Assembly (NCBI GenBank): GCA_965215345.1
Contig: CBDCDL010000002.1
Location: forward strand, 1,798,001 to 1,862,000
From: CATQHW01 sp965215345
GTDB taxonomy: Bacteria; Spirochaetota; Spirochaetia; SZUA-6; Bin103
DNA: 64,000 nt
Reading direction: 5' to 3'
Part shown: piece after piece, positions 57,171-64,000 of the stretch
Layout: every line of letters begins with the position of its first letter
How positions within the stretch are numbered: position 1 is the stretch's first letter
Notes under the pieces: model-generated
What the model saw: the letters and a program-made list of their open reading frames with translations, nothing else
Databases searched by the model: none
What the model was told of the DNA's origin: nothing
Translations under genes and position numbers: made by a program

Positions 57171-59021
57171 CTACCAGTGCACGACGCGCTCCGGGATGAA
57201 GCGCTCGACCCGGCGGAAGCGGGGGCTCCCGGAGGCGTAGTGCCGGCGCTGGTAGAGGGGCAGGTAGCGCCCCGGCGGGTCGATGGCGATGACGTCGTTG
57301 CCGCGCCGCTTCAGCGTGTACGGGCGCTTCTCGATGTGGACGTGGTCGGTGCGGTTCGGGAGCGGGAAGCAGCACGTCACGGTCTGGCCGGCCGCGACCT
57401 CGCCTGCCACCGCGTAGCGGCCCTGCTGCGAGGTCTCGCGCACCGTTCCGTCGACGCGGGTGACCAGGTCGCCGCGCTGCGCCCACTCGGGCAGCCGCAC
57501 TCGCAGCGTCACCGGCTGCTTGACGCGGATGTCGACCTGCCCGGCGTAGGGCACGTAGCTGTCGACGTCCGCCCACGGTGAGGCGCGGTTCAGCAGCAGG
57601 TTCACGTCCAGCCGGCCGGCGTCGTGGGTGACGATCCGGTCCCAGATCCAGTACAGCACCTTGGCGCCGTTGACCGTGCAGCAGTGGCCGAGCACGTGCA
57701 TGTGCACCCCGGAGGCCCAGTCGTTCGGGTCGGGGCCGCCGGTGAAGCTGCCCACGTTGCGACAGGCCACATCCTCGGTCGAGGCGTACGGCTGAATGGG
57801 AATGTCCTTGGGGAGGCGGTCGATCCAGTCGACGTCGGTGAGCTGGTCCTCGGCGAGCTGGTTGCGGATCCAGCGGTCGGCGTCGTCCCAGGCATCCTCG
57901 ATGCCGCTCTGCCCGAGCCGCAGCGCCAGGGCGGTCATGTCGGTGAGCTGGCAGGTCTCGCCCTTCTCGCCCATCGAGCTGTTGGCCCACTCCGGGAAGA
58001 AGCCGACCAGGTTCGCGCCGGGCAGCTCGGTGATGGCGAGGCCGCCTCCCATCGTGTCGATCTCGTGGTTGGCCAGGTGCTGCTTGGCCCGCCGGTACGC
58101 GCGGAGCACGAAGTCGCGGACATCCGCGTCGCCGGTCTGCTCGACGTACTCCTGCATGGCCAGCAGCCCGCGCGCGTGCGCGTGGAAGTGCGCCCGGTGC
58201 CGCTCGCCCGGGCAGGCCAGGAAGGTCCCGTCCTCCTCGTAGAAGGTGCGGCGCAGGTAGTTGATGATGCGTTTGGCCCCGGCCAGGGCGGACTCGTCCT
58301 GCAGCGCGCGGCACGCGTGGACCATCGCGTGCGCGGCGATCGAGGTCTCCGCCTCGAACGGCACCTGCGGCAGCATGGCGCCGCTCGGCGGCTCGGCGAC
58401 GCCGTAGCAGAACGACGGCCAGAACGCCGACTGGTCCCCTTCGTCGACCGTCATGCGCAGCATGCCCGCGAGCTGGGCGCGCAGGGCCTCCTTCCACAGC
58501 GGATTGTCGTCGAGCAGCGCGTAGTGGGAGAGGCAGGTCATCAGCGTGCCGTTGCCCATGGGCGACAGGATCTGCCCCGGCTGCGGAGAGTGCCGGCGCA
58601 TCTCGGCGGCGGAGACCGGCGACCACTCGAACGCCCACGGCCGCCCCTCGATCGGGTTGTAGAACAGCCCGTCGTCGGCCCTGCACTTCATCGCGGCGTG
58701 AAGCTGGGTCTGCTCCACCTCGCGGCCGTCCTCGACGCCGCTGACGATGCGGGCCATGGAGGTGGCCATGATCCACTTCGCCCAGCCGGTGCTCTGCCAG
58801 CAGTTGTGGAACATGTGCGCCGGCTCCGAGCGGAACACGACGATCCAGTACGGCTCGCAGTCGGCCGCGGGATCGGTCGCCCGATGCAGGGCGTTGGTGG
58901 CCAGCCGCGCCCGCTCGGCGATGTCGAGCGTGTCGGGAACCAGCGCCTGGTAACGCTCGCCCCGGTACGCGGGCAGGTCGACGGCCGGAGCGTCGGGCGT
59001 GAGATAGCCGATCCTGGACAC
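57171..59021 (-). CDS. six-hairpin glycosidase-like protein (GH127/DUF1680-related)
   Basis: The protein has 616 residues. An alpha-helical barrel contains HFHAHARGLLAMQEYVEQTG and HVLGHCCTVNGAKVLYWIWD. A C-terminal beta domain reads PVTLRVRLPEWAQRGDLVTR. The Cys pair and Glu pattern resemble GH127 beta-L-arabinofuranosidase. The match is partial, so a different six-hairpin glycosidase is possible. GTG 59021 follows GAGG by 10 nt. There is no signal peptide. It ends 48 bp before the AAA-ATPase gene start, on the same strand. Confidence 0.65.
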   Translation of the reverse strand: MSRIGYLTPDAPAVDLPAYRGERYQALVPDTLDIAERARLATNALHRATDPAADCEPYWIVVFRSEPAHMFHNCWQSTGWAKWIMATSMARIVSGVEDGREVEQTQLHAAMKCRADDGLFYNPIEGRPWAFEWSPVSAAEMRRHSPQPGQILSPMGNGTLMTCLSHYALLDDNPLWKEALRAQLAGMLRMTVDEGDQSAFWPSFCYGVAEPPSGAMLPQVPFEAETSIAAHAMVHACRALQDESALAGAKRIINYLRRTFYEEDGTFLACPGERHRAHFHAHARGLLAMQEYVEQTGDADVRDFVLRAYRRAKQHLANHEIDTMGGGLAITELPGANLVGFFPEWANSSMGEKGETCQLTDMTALALRLGQSGIEDAWDDADRWIRNQLAEDQLTDVDWIDRLPKDIPIQPYASTEDVACRNVGSFTGGPDPNDWASGVHMHVLGHCCTVNGAKVLYWIWDRIVTHDAGRLDVNLLLNRASPWADVDSYVPYAGQVDIRVKQPVTLRVRLPEWAQRGDLVTRVDGTVRETSQQGRYAVAGEVAAGQTVTCCFPLPNRTDHVHIEKRPYTLKRRGNDVIAIDPPGRYLPLYQRRHYASGSPRFRRVERFIPERVVHW

Positions 59022-59029
59022 GGAAGCCT

Positions 59030-59140
59030 CTACCTTCGCGCAAGAAGCCTGTCGTACTCGTGGTGTGCACCGATCCAGAACCACACGATGTCGCCCTGAT
59101 CCAGTACGCCGAGAGCGCGGTAGTCGATGCTTACGCGCAC
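59030..59140 (-). pseudogene. C-terminal remnant of a RelE/ParE-type toxin
   Basis: Only 36 codons remain (VRVSIDYRALGVLDQGDIVW, then FWIGAHHEYDRLL). This is the last strand pair and tail of a RelE/ParE-fold mRNase. The N-terminal two-thirds are missing. It follows the antitoxin-like gene at the stop codon (ATCTATAGGTG). The module is therefore a dead toxin with an orphaned antitoxin. Confidence 0.7.
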
Positions 59141-59365
59141 CTATAGATCGTCCATCTTCAGCCGCTGCGTCCGCCCCGAACGGTGCTCCAACAGTGCCTC
59201 GTCGGTCAGCCGCTCCAGCAGATCCTCCGACTCGGGACGAGCGAACAGTTCGGCCCATTGCCGCTCAGATTCCAACTGCGCCAACAGGAAAAGCGCGAAT
59301 CTATCCTGTTCTTCCTGTGGGAGCTCCGCCGCCTTGTTGAAGGCCCTTTGAAGAAGCTGGTTCAT
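59141..59365 (-). CDS. antitoxin-like small protein of a broken toxin-antitoxin pair
   Basis: The protein has 74 residues. RAFNKAAELPQEEQDRFALF and LARPESEDLLERLTDEALLE-like helices are typical of the acidic antitoxins paired with RelE/ParE toxins. It starts at ATG 59365. The toxin remnant directly downstream (59030-59140) fits. It might still repress its own promoter or neutralise other toxins. Confidence 0.6.
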   Translation of the reverse strand: MNQLLQRAFNKAAELPQEEQDRFALFLLAQLESERQWAELFARPESEDLLERLTDEALLEHRSGRTQRLKMDDL

Positions 59366-59534
59366 CCGCGTTCCTCCATTAGCGTCCGCGCGATCGCCAT
59401 GGTTTCTCGGGGAGCGATCCTCGCCTGCCGCTCGACCGCCGTCAACGACGTGCCGGCGTGCCCGGGCGCGGCGCCATCTTTCGGGATGCAGTTTGCATTG
59501 CCGCAGGGTGGGGACCGTAGTAGGGTCGCCGCCG

Positions 59535-61610
59535 ATGCAGCCAGGGTGGTACCGGACCGCGTGGCGGCGAAACGTCGTCGACACCCACATCCAGGACTGG
59601 GACGAGCGCTTCATGGCCCGGTTCGATCCCGACGCCTACGTCGGCCTGCTGCGCGAGGTCGGCGCCCAGTCGGCGGTGGTCAATGCCTACTCGGCGGTGG
59701 GGATCTGCATGTACCCGTCGGAGGTCGGCCACACCCACGCCGGGCTGCGCGGCCGGGACCTGTTCGGCGAGGTGTTGGAGCGCTGCCACGAGGCCGGCAT
59801 CGCCGTGGTCGCCGTCGTCTGCTTCCTGTGGGACCTGTGGGCGGACGAGAACCTGCCGGACGTGCGGATCGTCAAGGCGGACGGCTCGCGCGGATCGGCC
59901 GACACCCGCCACGGGCAGTGCTGCCCGAACTCCCCCTACCGCGACTACGCCCGCGACCTGCTGAAGGAACTGTGCGCCCGCTACGACGTGGACGGCGTCC
60001 GCATCGACATGACCTTCTGGTACAATGTCTGCTACTGTCGCCACTGCCGACGCCGCTATGCGGAGGAGGTGGGCGGCGAGCCGCCGCGGAACGTGGATTG
60101 GCGCGACCCGGTGTGGGTGGCCTTCCAGCGCAAGCGCGAGGAGTGGCTGCTGGAGTACGCATCGCTGCTGACCGCCACGGTGAAGGGGATCAACCCCGGC
60201 ATCAGCGTCGAGCACCAGAGCTCCACCATGCCGATGGGATTCGTGGGCGGGGTCGGCTGGCAGATGGCCGACCGCATGGATTTCCTGCAAGGGGACTTCT
60301 ACGGCGGCGTGCTGCAGGGGAGCTTCGTCAACAAGCTGCTCTACTCGCTCACGCCGAACCGCCCGTTCGGCTTCGAGACCAGCTCCAGCCCGCAGCTCCA
60401 CGATCAGACCGGGCTGAAGTCCGCCGAGCTGATCCGCGCGCGGGCGTTCGCGGCGGTGGCCAACGGCGGGGCGTTCGTCTTCATCGACCAGATCGATCCC
60501 GACGGCACGGTCAATCCCCGCCCCTACCAGCGCATCGCCCCCATCTACCGCGAGCTATCGCGCTATGAGCCCCACCTCGGTGGCGAGATGGTGCAGGACG
60601 TGGCCGTCTACTTCAGCACCGCGTCCAAGGTCGATCTTCGCGACAACGGCCGCGACGTGCTGGAGCTCACCGGCTACTGGCCGGAGATGCCGCACCTGTC
60701 GGCGGTGCTGGCCGCGACCCGCTCGCTGCTGGACGCGCACATCCCGTTCGGGGTCATCACCAGGCGCAGCTTGCCTGACCTCTCACAGTACCGCGTGGTG
60801 ATCCTGGCCGACGTCACCATGATGGACGCGGAGGAGGTCGCGGCGATCCGGGAGTACGTCGCCGGCGGCGGCGCGCTCTACGCGAGCGCCGGCACCTCGC
60901 TCCTGCGCGCCGACGGCGTGCAACAGCCGGACTTCATGCTCGGCGACGTGTTCGGCGTGACGTGCGAGGGGGAGACCGAGCACGAGGTCACCTACTTCGT
61001 GCCCGAGGAGGAAGGGCAGGAGTTCATGTCCGCGTGGACGCAGGAGCACCCCTGCTTCCTGCCGGAGCCGCAGTGGCGGCTGCGCCTGCGCGACAGCAGC
61101 GGGACGGCGACGCTCGCCACCCTGAGTCTGCCCTACACGCTGCGCGCGGAGCTGCGCCGCTATTCGTCCGTTCACAACGACCCGCCGGACAAGGATCTGG
61201 CGCCGCGCTCGCCCGCGCTGGTGGAACGGCGCTTCGGCTCCGGCCGCTGCATCTACGCGGGCGGCGCGCTGGAGCGCTACGAGGAGAACCGGGGGCTGTT
61301 CGCCGGGCTGATCGGCCGGCTGCTGCCGCACCCGACCTTGGAGGTGGATGCTCCGCCCGCGATCGAGGCGACGCTGTTCGACGACCGGGCCGGCAGCCGT
61401 TACCGGGTCAACCTGCTGAACTTCCAGGAGCGCCTGCCCAACGTCCCCGCCGCCGGCGTCCGGGTGCGGCTGCGCGTCCCCGAGCGGGTCCGCCGGGTGG
61501 TCAGGCTCCCGGACGAGCGGCCGCTGGTGTGGCAGCAACAGGACGGCGTGGTCAGCTTCGAGGCGCCGGTCGTCGAGACGTTCGAGATGGTGAGCGTCGA
61601 ATTTGCCTGA
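59535..61610 (+). CDS. GH42/GHL6-like glycoside hydrolase with trimerisation-type domain
   Basis: The protein has 691 residues. TIM-barrel strands include AVGICMYPSEVGHTHAGLRG, VVAVVCFLWDLW and YDVDGVRIDMTFWYNVCYCR. The latter holds an Asp at the usual nucleophile/activator site and a CYCRHC-type Cys cluster. A middle alpha/beta domain (ITRRSLPDLSQYRVVILADV) resembles the trimerisation domain of GH42. A C-terminal beta domain follows. PF14871 (GHL6) is the best family guess. ATG 59535 is chosen over 59493, since MQPGWYRTAWRRNVVDTHI is the conserved start. Its stop overlaps the next gene. Confidence 0.72.
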   Translation: MQPGWYRTAWRRNVVDTHIQDWDERFMARFDPDAYVGLLREVGAQSAVVNAYSAVGICMYPSEVGHTHAGLRGRDLFGEVLERCHEAGIAVVAVVCFLWDLWADENLPDVRIVKADGSRGSADTRHGQCCPNSPYRDYARDLLKELCARYDVDGVRIDMTFWYNVCYCRHCRRRYAEEVGGEPPRNVDWRDPVWVAFQRKREEWLLEYASLLTATVKGINPGISVEHQSSTMPMGFVGGVGWQMADRMDFLQGDFYGGVLQGSFVNKLLYSLTPNRPFGFETSSSPQLHDQTGLKSAELIRARAFAAVANGGAFVFIDQIDPDGTVNPRPYQRIAPIYRELSRYEPHLGGEMVQDVAVYFSTASKVDLRDNGRDVLELTGYWPEMPHLSAVLAATRSLLDAHIPFGVITRRSLPDLSQYRVVILADVTMMDAEEVAAIREYVAGGGALYASAGTSLLRADGVQQPDFMLGDVFGVTCEGETEHEVTYFVPEEEGQEFMSAWTQEHPCFLPEPQWRLRLRDSSGTATLATLSLPYTLRAELRRYSSVHNDPPDKDLAPRSPALVERRFGSGRCIYAGGALERYEENRGLFAGLIGRLLPHPTLEVDAPPAIEATLFDDRAGSRYRVNLLNFQERLPNVPAAGVRVRLRVPERVRRVVRLPDERPLVWQQQDGVVSFEAPVVETFEMVSVEFA

Positions 61611-62397
61611 AGAGGGGGCCCTGACCTCGGCGCAGGTGCGGAACTTCCAGGAGCTGGGCTGGCTGTGCCCCCTGCCGGCCATCGCCGCCGGCGAGGCGCC
61701 GCGCCTGCGGGCGCTGTTCGAGCGGCTCCGCCGCCTGCTCCCGCCCGGAGCCTCGACCCAGCAGATGGACTGGTGGCACGCCTTCGATCGCGAGCTGTAC
61801 GAGCTCTGCCGGTCCGGCGCCATCCTCGACCGGGTGGAGTGCCTGCTCGGCCCCGACTTCTACCTGTGGGGGACCCAGTTCTTCGCCAAGGATCCCGGTG
61901 ACGGCAAGATCACGCCCTGGCACCAGGACGCGTTCTACTGGCCGCTCCAGCCGCAGTGCTCGGTCACCGTGTGGCTGGCCTTCGCCGACAGCGACCGCCG
62001 GAACGGCGCCATGCAGGTCATCCCCGGTTCCCACCTGCTCGGGCCGTTGCGCCACGAGGACCTGGACGACCGCAAGGCGGTGCTGCCCCTCAGGCTGGCC
62101 GACGGGCTGGTCGACCCGCAGACCGCCCGTTACCTGGAGATGGCGGCGGGCCAGATGAGCATGCACGACGACCGCATCGTGCACGGCTCCGAGCCGAACC
62201 GCTCGGACCGGCTGCGCTGCGGCCTGACCATTCGCTACTCCGCCGGCGAAGTGAAGTGCGACACCTCCGTCTGGCCGCAGTTCCGGGCGTACTGGATGCG
62301 CGGCAGCGACCGCTGGCGCCACAATCCGTCCGGTACGCCGCCGGAGGGCGCGATGACCGAGTATCGCGAGGCTACGGCAACGTACGTCGACTCGTAG
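61603..62397 (+). CDS. phytanoyl-CoA dioxygenase family protein (second copy)
   Basis: The protein has 264 residues. Fe(II) ligands are the His and Asp of TPWHQDAFYWP and the distal His of MHDDRIVHGSEPNRS. The 2-oxoglutarate-binding Arg is in RLRCGLTIRYS. It is complete and of normal length, unlike the IS66-split relative. A TTG start (61603) overlapping the GH42-like stop is taken from coupling. A GTG at 61636 is the alternative. The substrate is unknown; many such enzymes hydroxylate small acids or sugars. Confidence 0.88.
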   Translation: MPEEGALTSAQVRNFQELGWLCPLPAIAAGEAPRLRALFERLRRLLPPGASTQQMDWWHAFDRELYELCRSGAILDRVECLLGPDFYLWGTQFFAKDPGDGKITPWHQDAFYWPLQPQCSVTVWLAFADSDRRNGAMQVIPGSHLLGPLRHEDLDDRKAVLPLRLADGLVDPQTARYLEMAAGQMSMHDDRIVHGSEPNRSDRLRCGLTIRYSAGEVKCDTSVWPQFRAYWMRGSDRWRHNPSGTPPEGAMTEYREATATYVDS

Positions 62398-62434
62398 ACA
62401 GAGGATACACATAGCACGTGACACCATCGGCACG

Positions 62435-62795
62435 GTGGGAAAGAAGGTGAAGATCTCAGCCGGCCTGTTCTGGGCGGACTACGCCGTCCTGGGCGCTCAG
62501 GTCGCCGAGCTTGCGAGCGCCGGCGTCGACTGGTTCCACATCGAGGTGCGCGACGGAAAGTACATGGACTTCGGCATGCCACGCGGCAGCTTCGACGTCA
62601 TCGAGGCGACCCGCAAGAGCACGGACCTGGAGATCGAGGCCCAGCTCCAGATGGTGCGCCCCGGCTTCGACGTCTTCAAGCAGATGGCCGACCTGGGCGT
62701 GAACCTGATCACCCTCCCCCTGGAGACCATGGGCGAGCTCACCATGCAGGCGATCTCCTACATCACCGACGTGCTGGGGCTGAAGGCCGGGGACC
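62435..62795 (+). pseudogene. ribulose-phosphate 3-epimerase-like protein, 5' half only
   Basis: Start GTG 62435, MGKKVKISAGLFWADYAVLG. The barrel strands VDWFHIEVRDGKYMDFGMP (metal-binding His and Asp) and LEIEAQLQMVRPGFDVFKQM match ribulose/allulose-phosphate 3-epimerases up to YITDVLGLKAGD near residue 119. Sequence then switches to ROK-type without keeping the frame. About half the barrel with the second catalytic Asp is missing. It is a deletion scar joined to 62796-63476. Confidence 0.82.
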
Positions 62796-63476
62796 CTCGC
62801 CGGTCGCCTGCGGCTCCCCGTCGCGCTCGACAATGACGCCAACATGGCCGCCTTGGGCGAGCAACGCTACGGCGCCGGTCGCGGCGTCAGCCACCTGTGC
62901 TACGTCACGCTGAGCACCGGCTTGGGCCTGGGCGTCGTGGCGAACGGTGAGGTCTATTCGGGAGCCCATGGCACCGCCGCCGAGCTCGGCCATCTCAGCG
63001 TCGACTGGGACGGCCCGCCGTGCACCTGCGGCAAGCGCGGATGCGTCATGGCGTACGCGAGTGGCATCGGCATCTCGCGCATGGCCTACGAGGCGATCGA
63101 CCGTGGCGATGTGCCGGTGCTCGCCACGCTGCTGCCGCCCGGCCGGCAGCGCATCGCGGCGGAAACCGTGGCCTACGCCGCCGCGCGCGGGGACGCGGCC
63201 GCGGGCAAGATCCTTGAGCGCGCCGGCCGCTACGCCGGCCTGGCCCTGGCCGCGGCGGTCCAGATCCTGGACCCGGAGCTGCTGGTCATCGGCGGCGGCC
63301 TCACCCGACTCGGCGCGGTCGTGCTCGATCCCGCCCTGGCCACGATGCGGGAGCTGATCCAGGAGCAGATGGTGGACTCGGTGCGTGTGGAGATGTCCCG
63401 GCTTGGCGAGGAGATCGGCGTCCTTGGCGCGGCCGCCCGGGCGTTCGCGGGAGTCAACGACGCCCGCTCCGGCTGA
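62796..63476 (+). pseudogene. ROK-family sugar kinase/regulator, 3' two-thirds only
   Basis: Homology begins at GRLRLPVALDNDANMAALGE, the catalytic Asp region, and runs through GHLSVDWDGPPCTCGKRGC, whose CxCGxxGC motif binds the zinc of ROK kinases. It ends at AARAFAGVNDARSG. The N-terminal lobe with the ATP phosphate loop is absent, so it cannot phosphorylate. The first in-frame ATG is 62844. It was joined to the epimerase gene by a deletion, one frame out. Confidence 0.8.
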
Positions 63477-63498
63477 AGAAATGCGCCACGCGATCCGG

Positions 63499-63517
63499 GC
63501 CCGCCCATCAGGCGGGC
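63499..63517. terminator. possible bidirectional terminator hairpin
   Basis: The stem GCCCGCC (63499-63505) pairs with GGCGGGC (63511-63517) around a CATCA loop. It lies between the convergent ROK remnant (ends 63476) and higA (ends 63533). No T-run follows in either direction, so the assignment rests on position and stem only. Confidence 0.35.
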
Positions 63518-63532
63518 GGTGCTCAGAAGGAC

Positions 63533-63847
63533 CTACGCGATCGCCAATGGCTTGATGCGGTTCACCTCGGCTCCGATGGCTTGGGCCGCGTCCCACAGAT
63601 CCACTTCACGCTGCGCATTGAGCCAGAACGCCGGCGAATTGCCGAACAGACGCCCGAGGCGGAGCGCCATGTGCGGACTAATCGCTCGACGCTCTCGAAG
63701 GACCTCGTTGACTGTCTGGCGCGAGACCCCTATCGCATCGGCGATGCCCGAAACCGTGAGCTCGTAATCAGGCAGGAAGTCCTCTCGCAGCATCTCTCCT
63801 GGATGAATGGGGCGAACTCGTTTGCTGCCGGTATTCGGGATGCTCAC
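63533..63847 (-). CDS. higA: HigA-family addiction-module antitoxin
   Basis: The protein has 104 residues. RPIHPGEMLREDFLPDYELT is the HigA signature. The HTH is SGIADAIGVSRQTVNEVLRE and the family tail is FGNSPAFWLNAQREVDLWDA. It binds and neutralises the HigB ribonuclease and represses the operon. The start is GTG 63847, with AGGAGG 8 nt upstream and the higB stop 12 bp further up. It is intact. Confidence 0.93.
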   Translation of the reverse strand: MSIPNTGSKRVRPIHPGEMLREDFLPDYELTVSGIADAIGVSRQTVNEVLRERRAISPHMALRLGRLFGNSPAFWLNAQREVDLWDAAQAIGAEVNRIKPLAIA

Positions 63848-63859
63848 ATTGAACCTCCT

Positions 63860-64000
63860 TCAGTGGTAGTCGGCTATCTCGACATCGAACGCATCGCCGT
63901 CGACCCAGCGAAAGCAGATGCGCCATTGATCGTTGATGGAGATGGCGTGCTGCCCTTGGCGATCACCTGCAAGCCGGTGGAGTCGGTTTCCCTGAGGGAC
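63860..64000 (-). CDS. higB: HigB-type toxin (RelE fold), partial at the right edge
   Basis: The visible C-terminal 46 residues (PQGNRLHRLAGDRQGQHAIS, then INDQWRICFRWVDGDAFDVE and IADYH) are the end of a HigB mRNA interferase. The Arg and His of this tail are typical catalytic or RNA-contacting residues. The N-terminus lies beyond the window. It stands upstream of higA, the inverted order normal for higBA, and shares its promoter. Confidence 0.88.
   Translation of the reverse strand, partial: VPQGNRLHRLAGDRQGQHAISINDQWRICFRWVDGDAFDVEIADYH

Overview
The window is 64 kb of high-GC (roughly two-thirds G+C), protein-dense bacterial DNA. No rRNA, tRNA or other lineage marker is visible, so the organism cannot be named from it. 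The gene mix is phytanoyl-CoA dioxygenases, cupins, Gfo/Idh oxidoreductases, sialidases, a sulfatase, repeated AAA-ATPase/PD-(D/E)XK proteins, Uma2, several toxin-antitoxin remnants, IS66 and ISKra4. This is typical of uncultured marine or host-associated bacteria with large, repeat-rich genomes; a Spirochaetota- or Poribacteria-like source is only a guess. Many genes carry frameshifts, deletions or insertions, so this is either an eroding genome or an imperfect assembly.

Region 1 (1-15.7 kb, minus strand) is a defence island. In transcription order it holds a PD-(D/E)XK-type nuclease with an N-terminal helix-turn-helix, a 1792-residue DEAD-box helicase fused to DUF1998, an SNF2-type helicase, an Eco57I/DrmMI-type adenine methylase, an AAA ATPase and an HNH nuclease. 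Starts and stops overlap or abut, so it reads as one operon. It resembles class 1 DISARM with DrmA and DrmB fused, followed by a Septu-like ATPase/HNH pair. The methylase 3' end and the ATPase 5' end are broken by several frameshifts.

Region 2 (16-29 kb) is a scrap-yard. It contains an SDR, a broken AbiEii/HTH pair, a duplicated cupin tail, a phytanoyl-CoA dioxygenase gene cut cleanly in two by an IS66 element (19432-21879, 8-bp target duplication), a copied hydroxyacid-oxidase tail, and a SIR2-like gene. The small translationally coupled gene just upstream of SIR2 is cut by an ISKra4-family element (24047-26988, 9-bp target duplication). An aldo/keto reductase scrap and a decayed AAA-ATPase/nuclease copy follow.

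Region 3 (28.9-34.1 kb) is a four-gene catabolic operon (SelA-like PLP enzyme, beta-propeller, Gfo/Idh oxidoreductase, FMN hydroxyacid oxidase) divergent from a zinc alcohol dehydrogenase. Region 4 (34.2-39.3 kb) has an HD phosphohydrolase, a YwgA-like protein and a phosphoribosyltransferase on the plus strand, converging on a type II restriction-modification operon. A frameshifted Uma2 gene follows.

Region 5 (39.3-63.5 kb) has a DUF2177-like membrane protein, LtrA coupled to a complete peptide-type ABC transporter (its binding protein frameshifted), and a glycan-type degradation cluster: three sialidases, a beta-helix protein, a sulfatase, a six-hairpin glycosidase-like protein, a GH42/GHL6-like protein, a second phytanoyl-CoA dioxygenase, and a deletion scar joining half an epimerase gene to half a ROK gene. 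An intact AAA-ATPase/PD-(D/E)XK gene and a broken toxin-antitoxin pair sit inside it. The window ends in a HigBA module.
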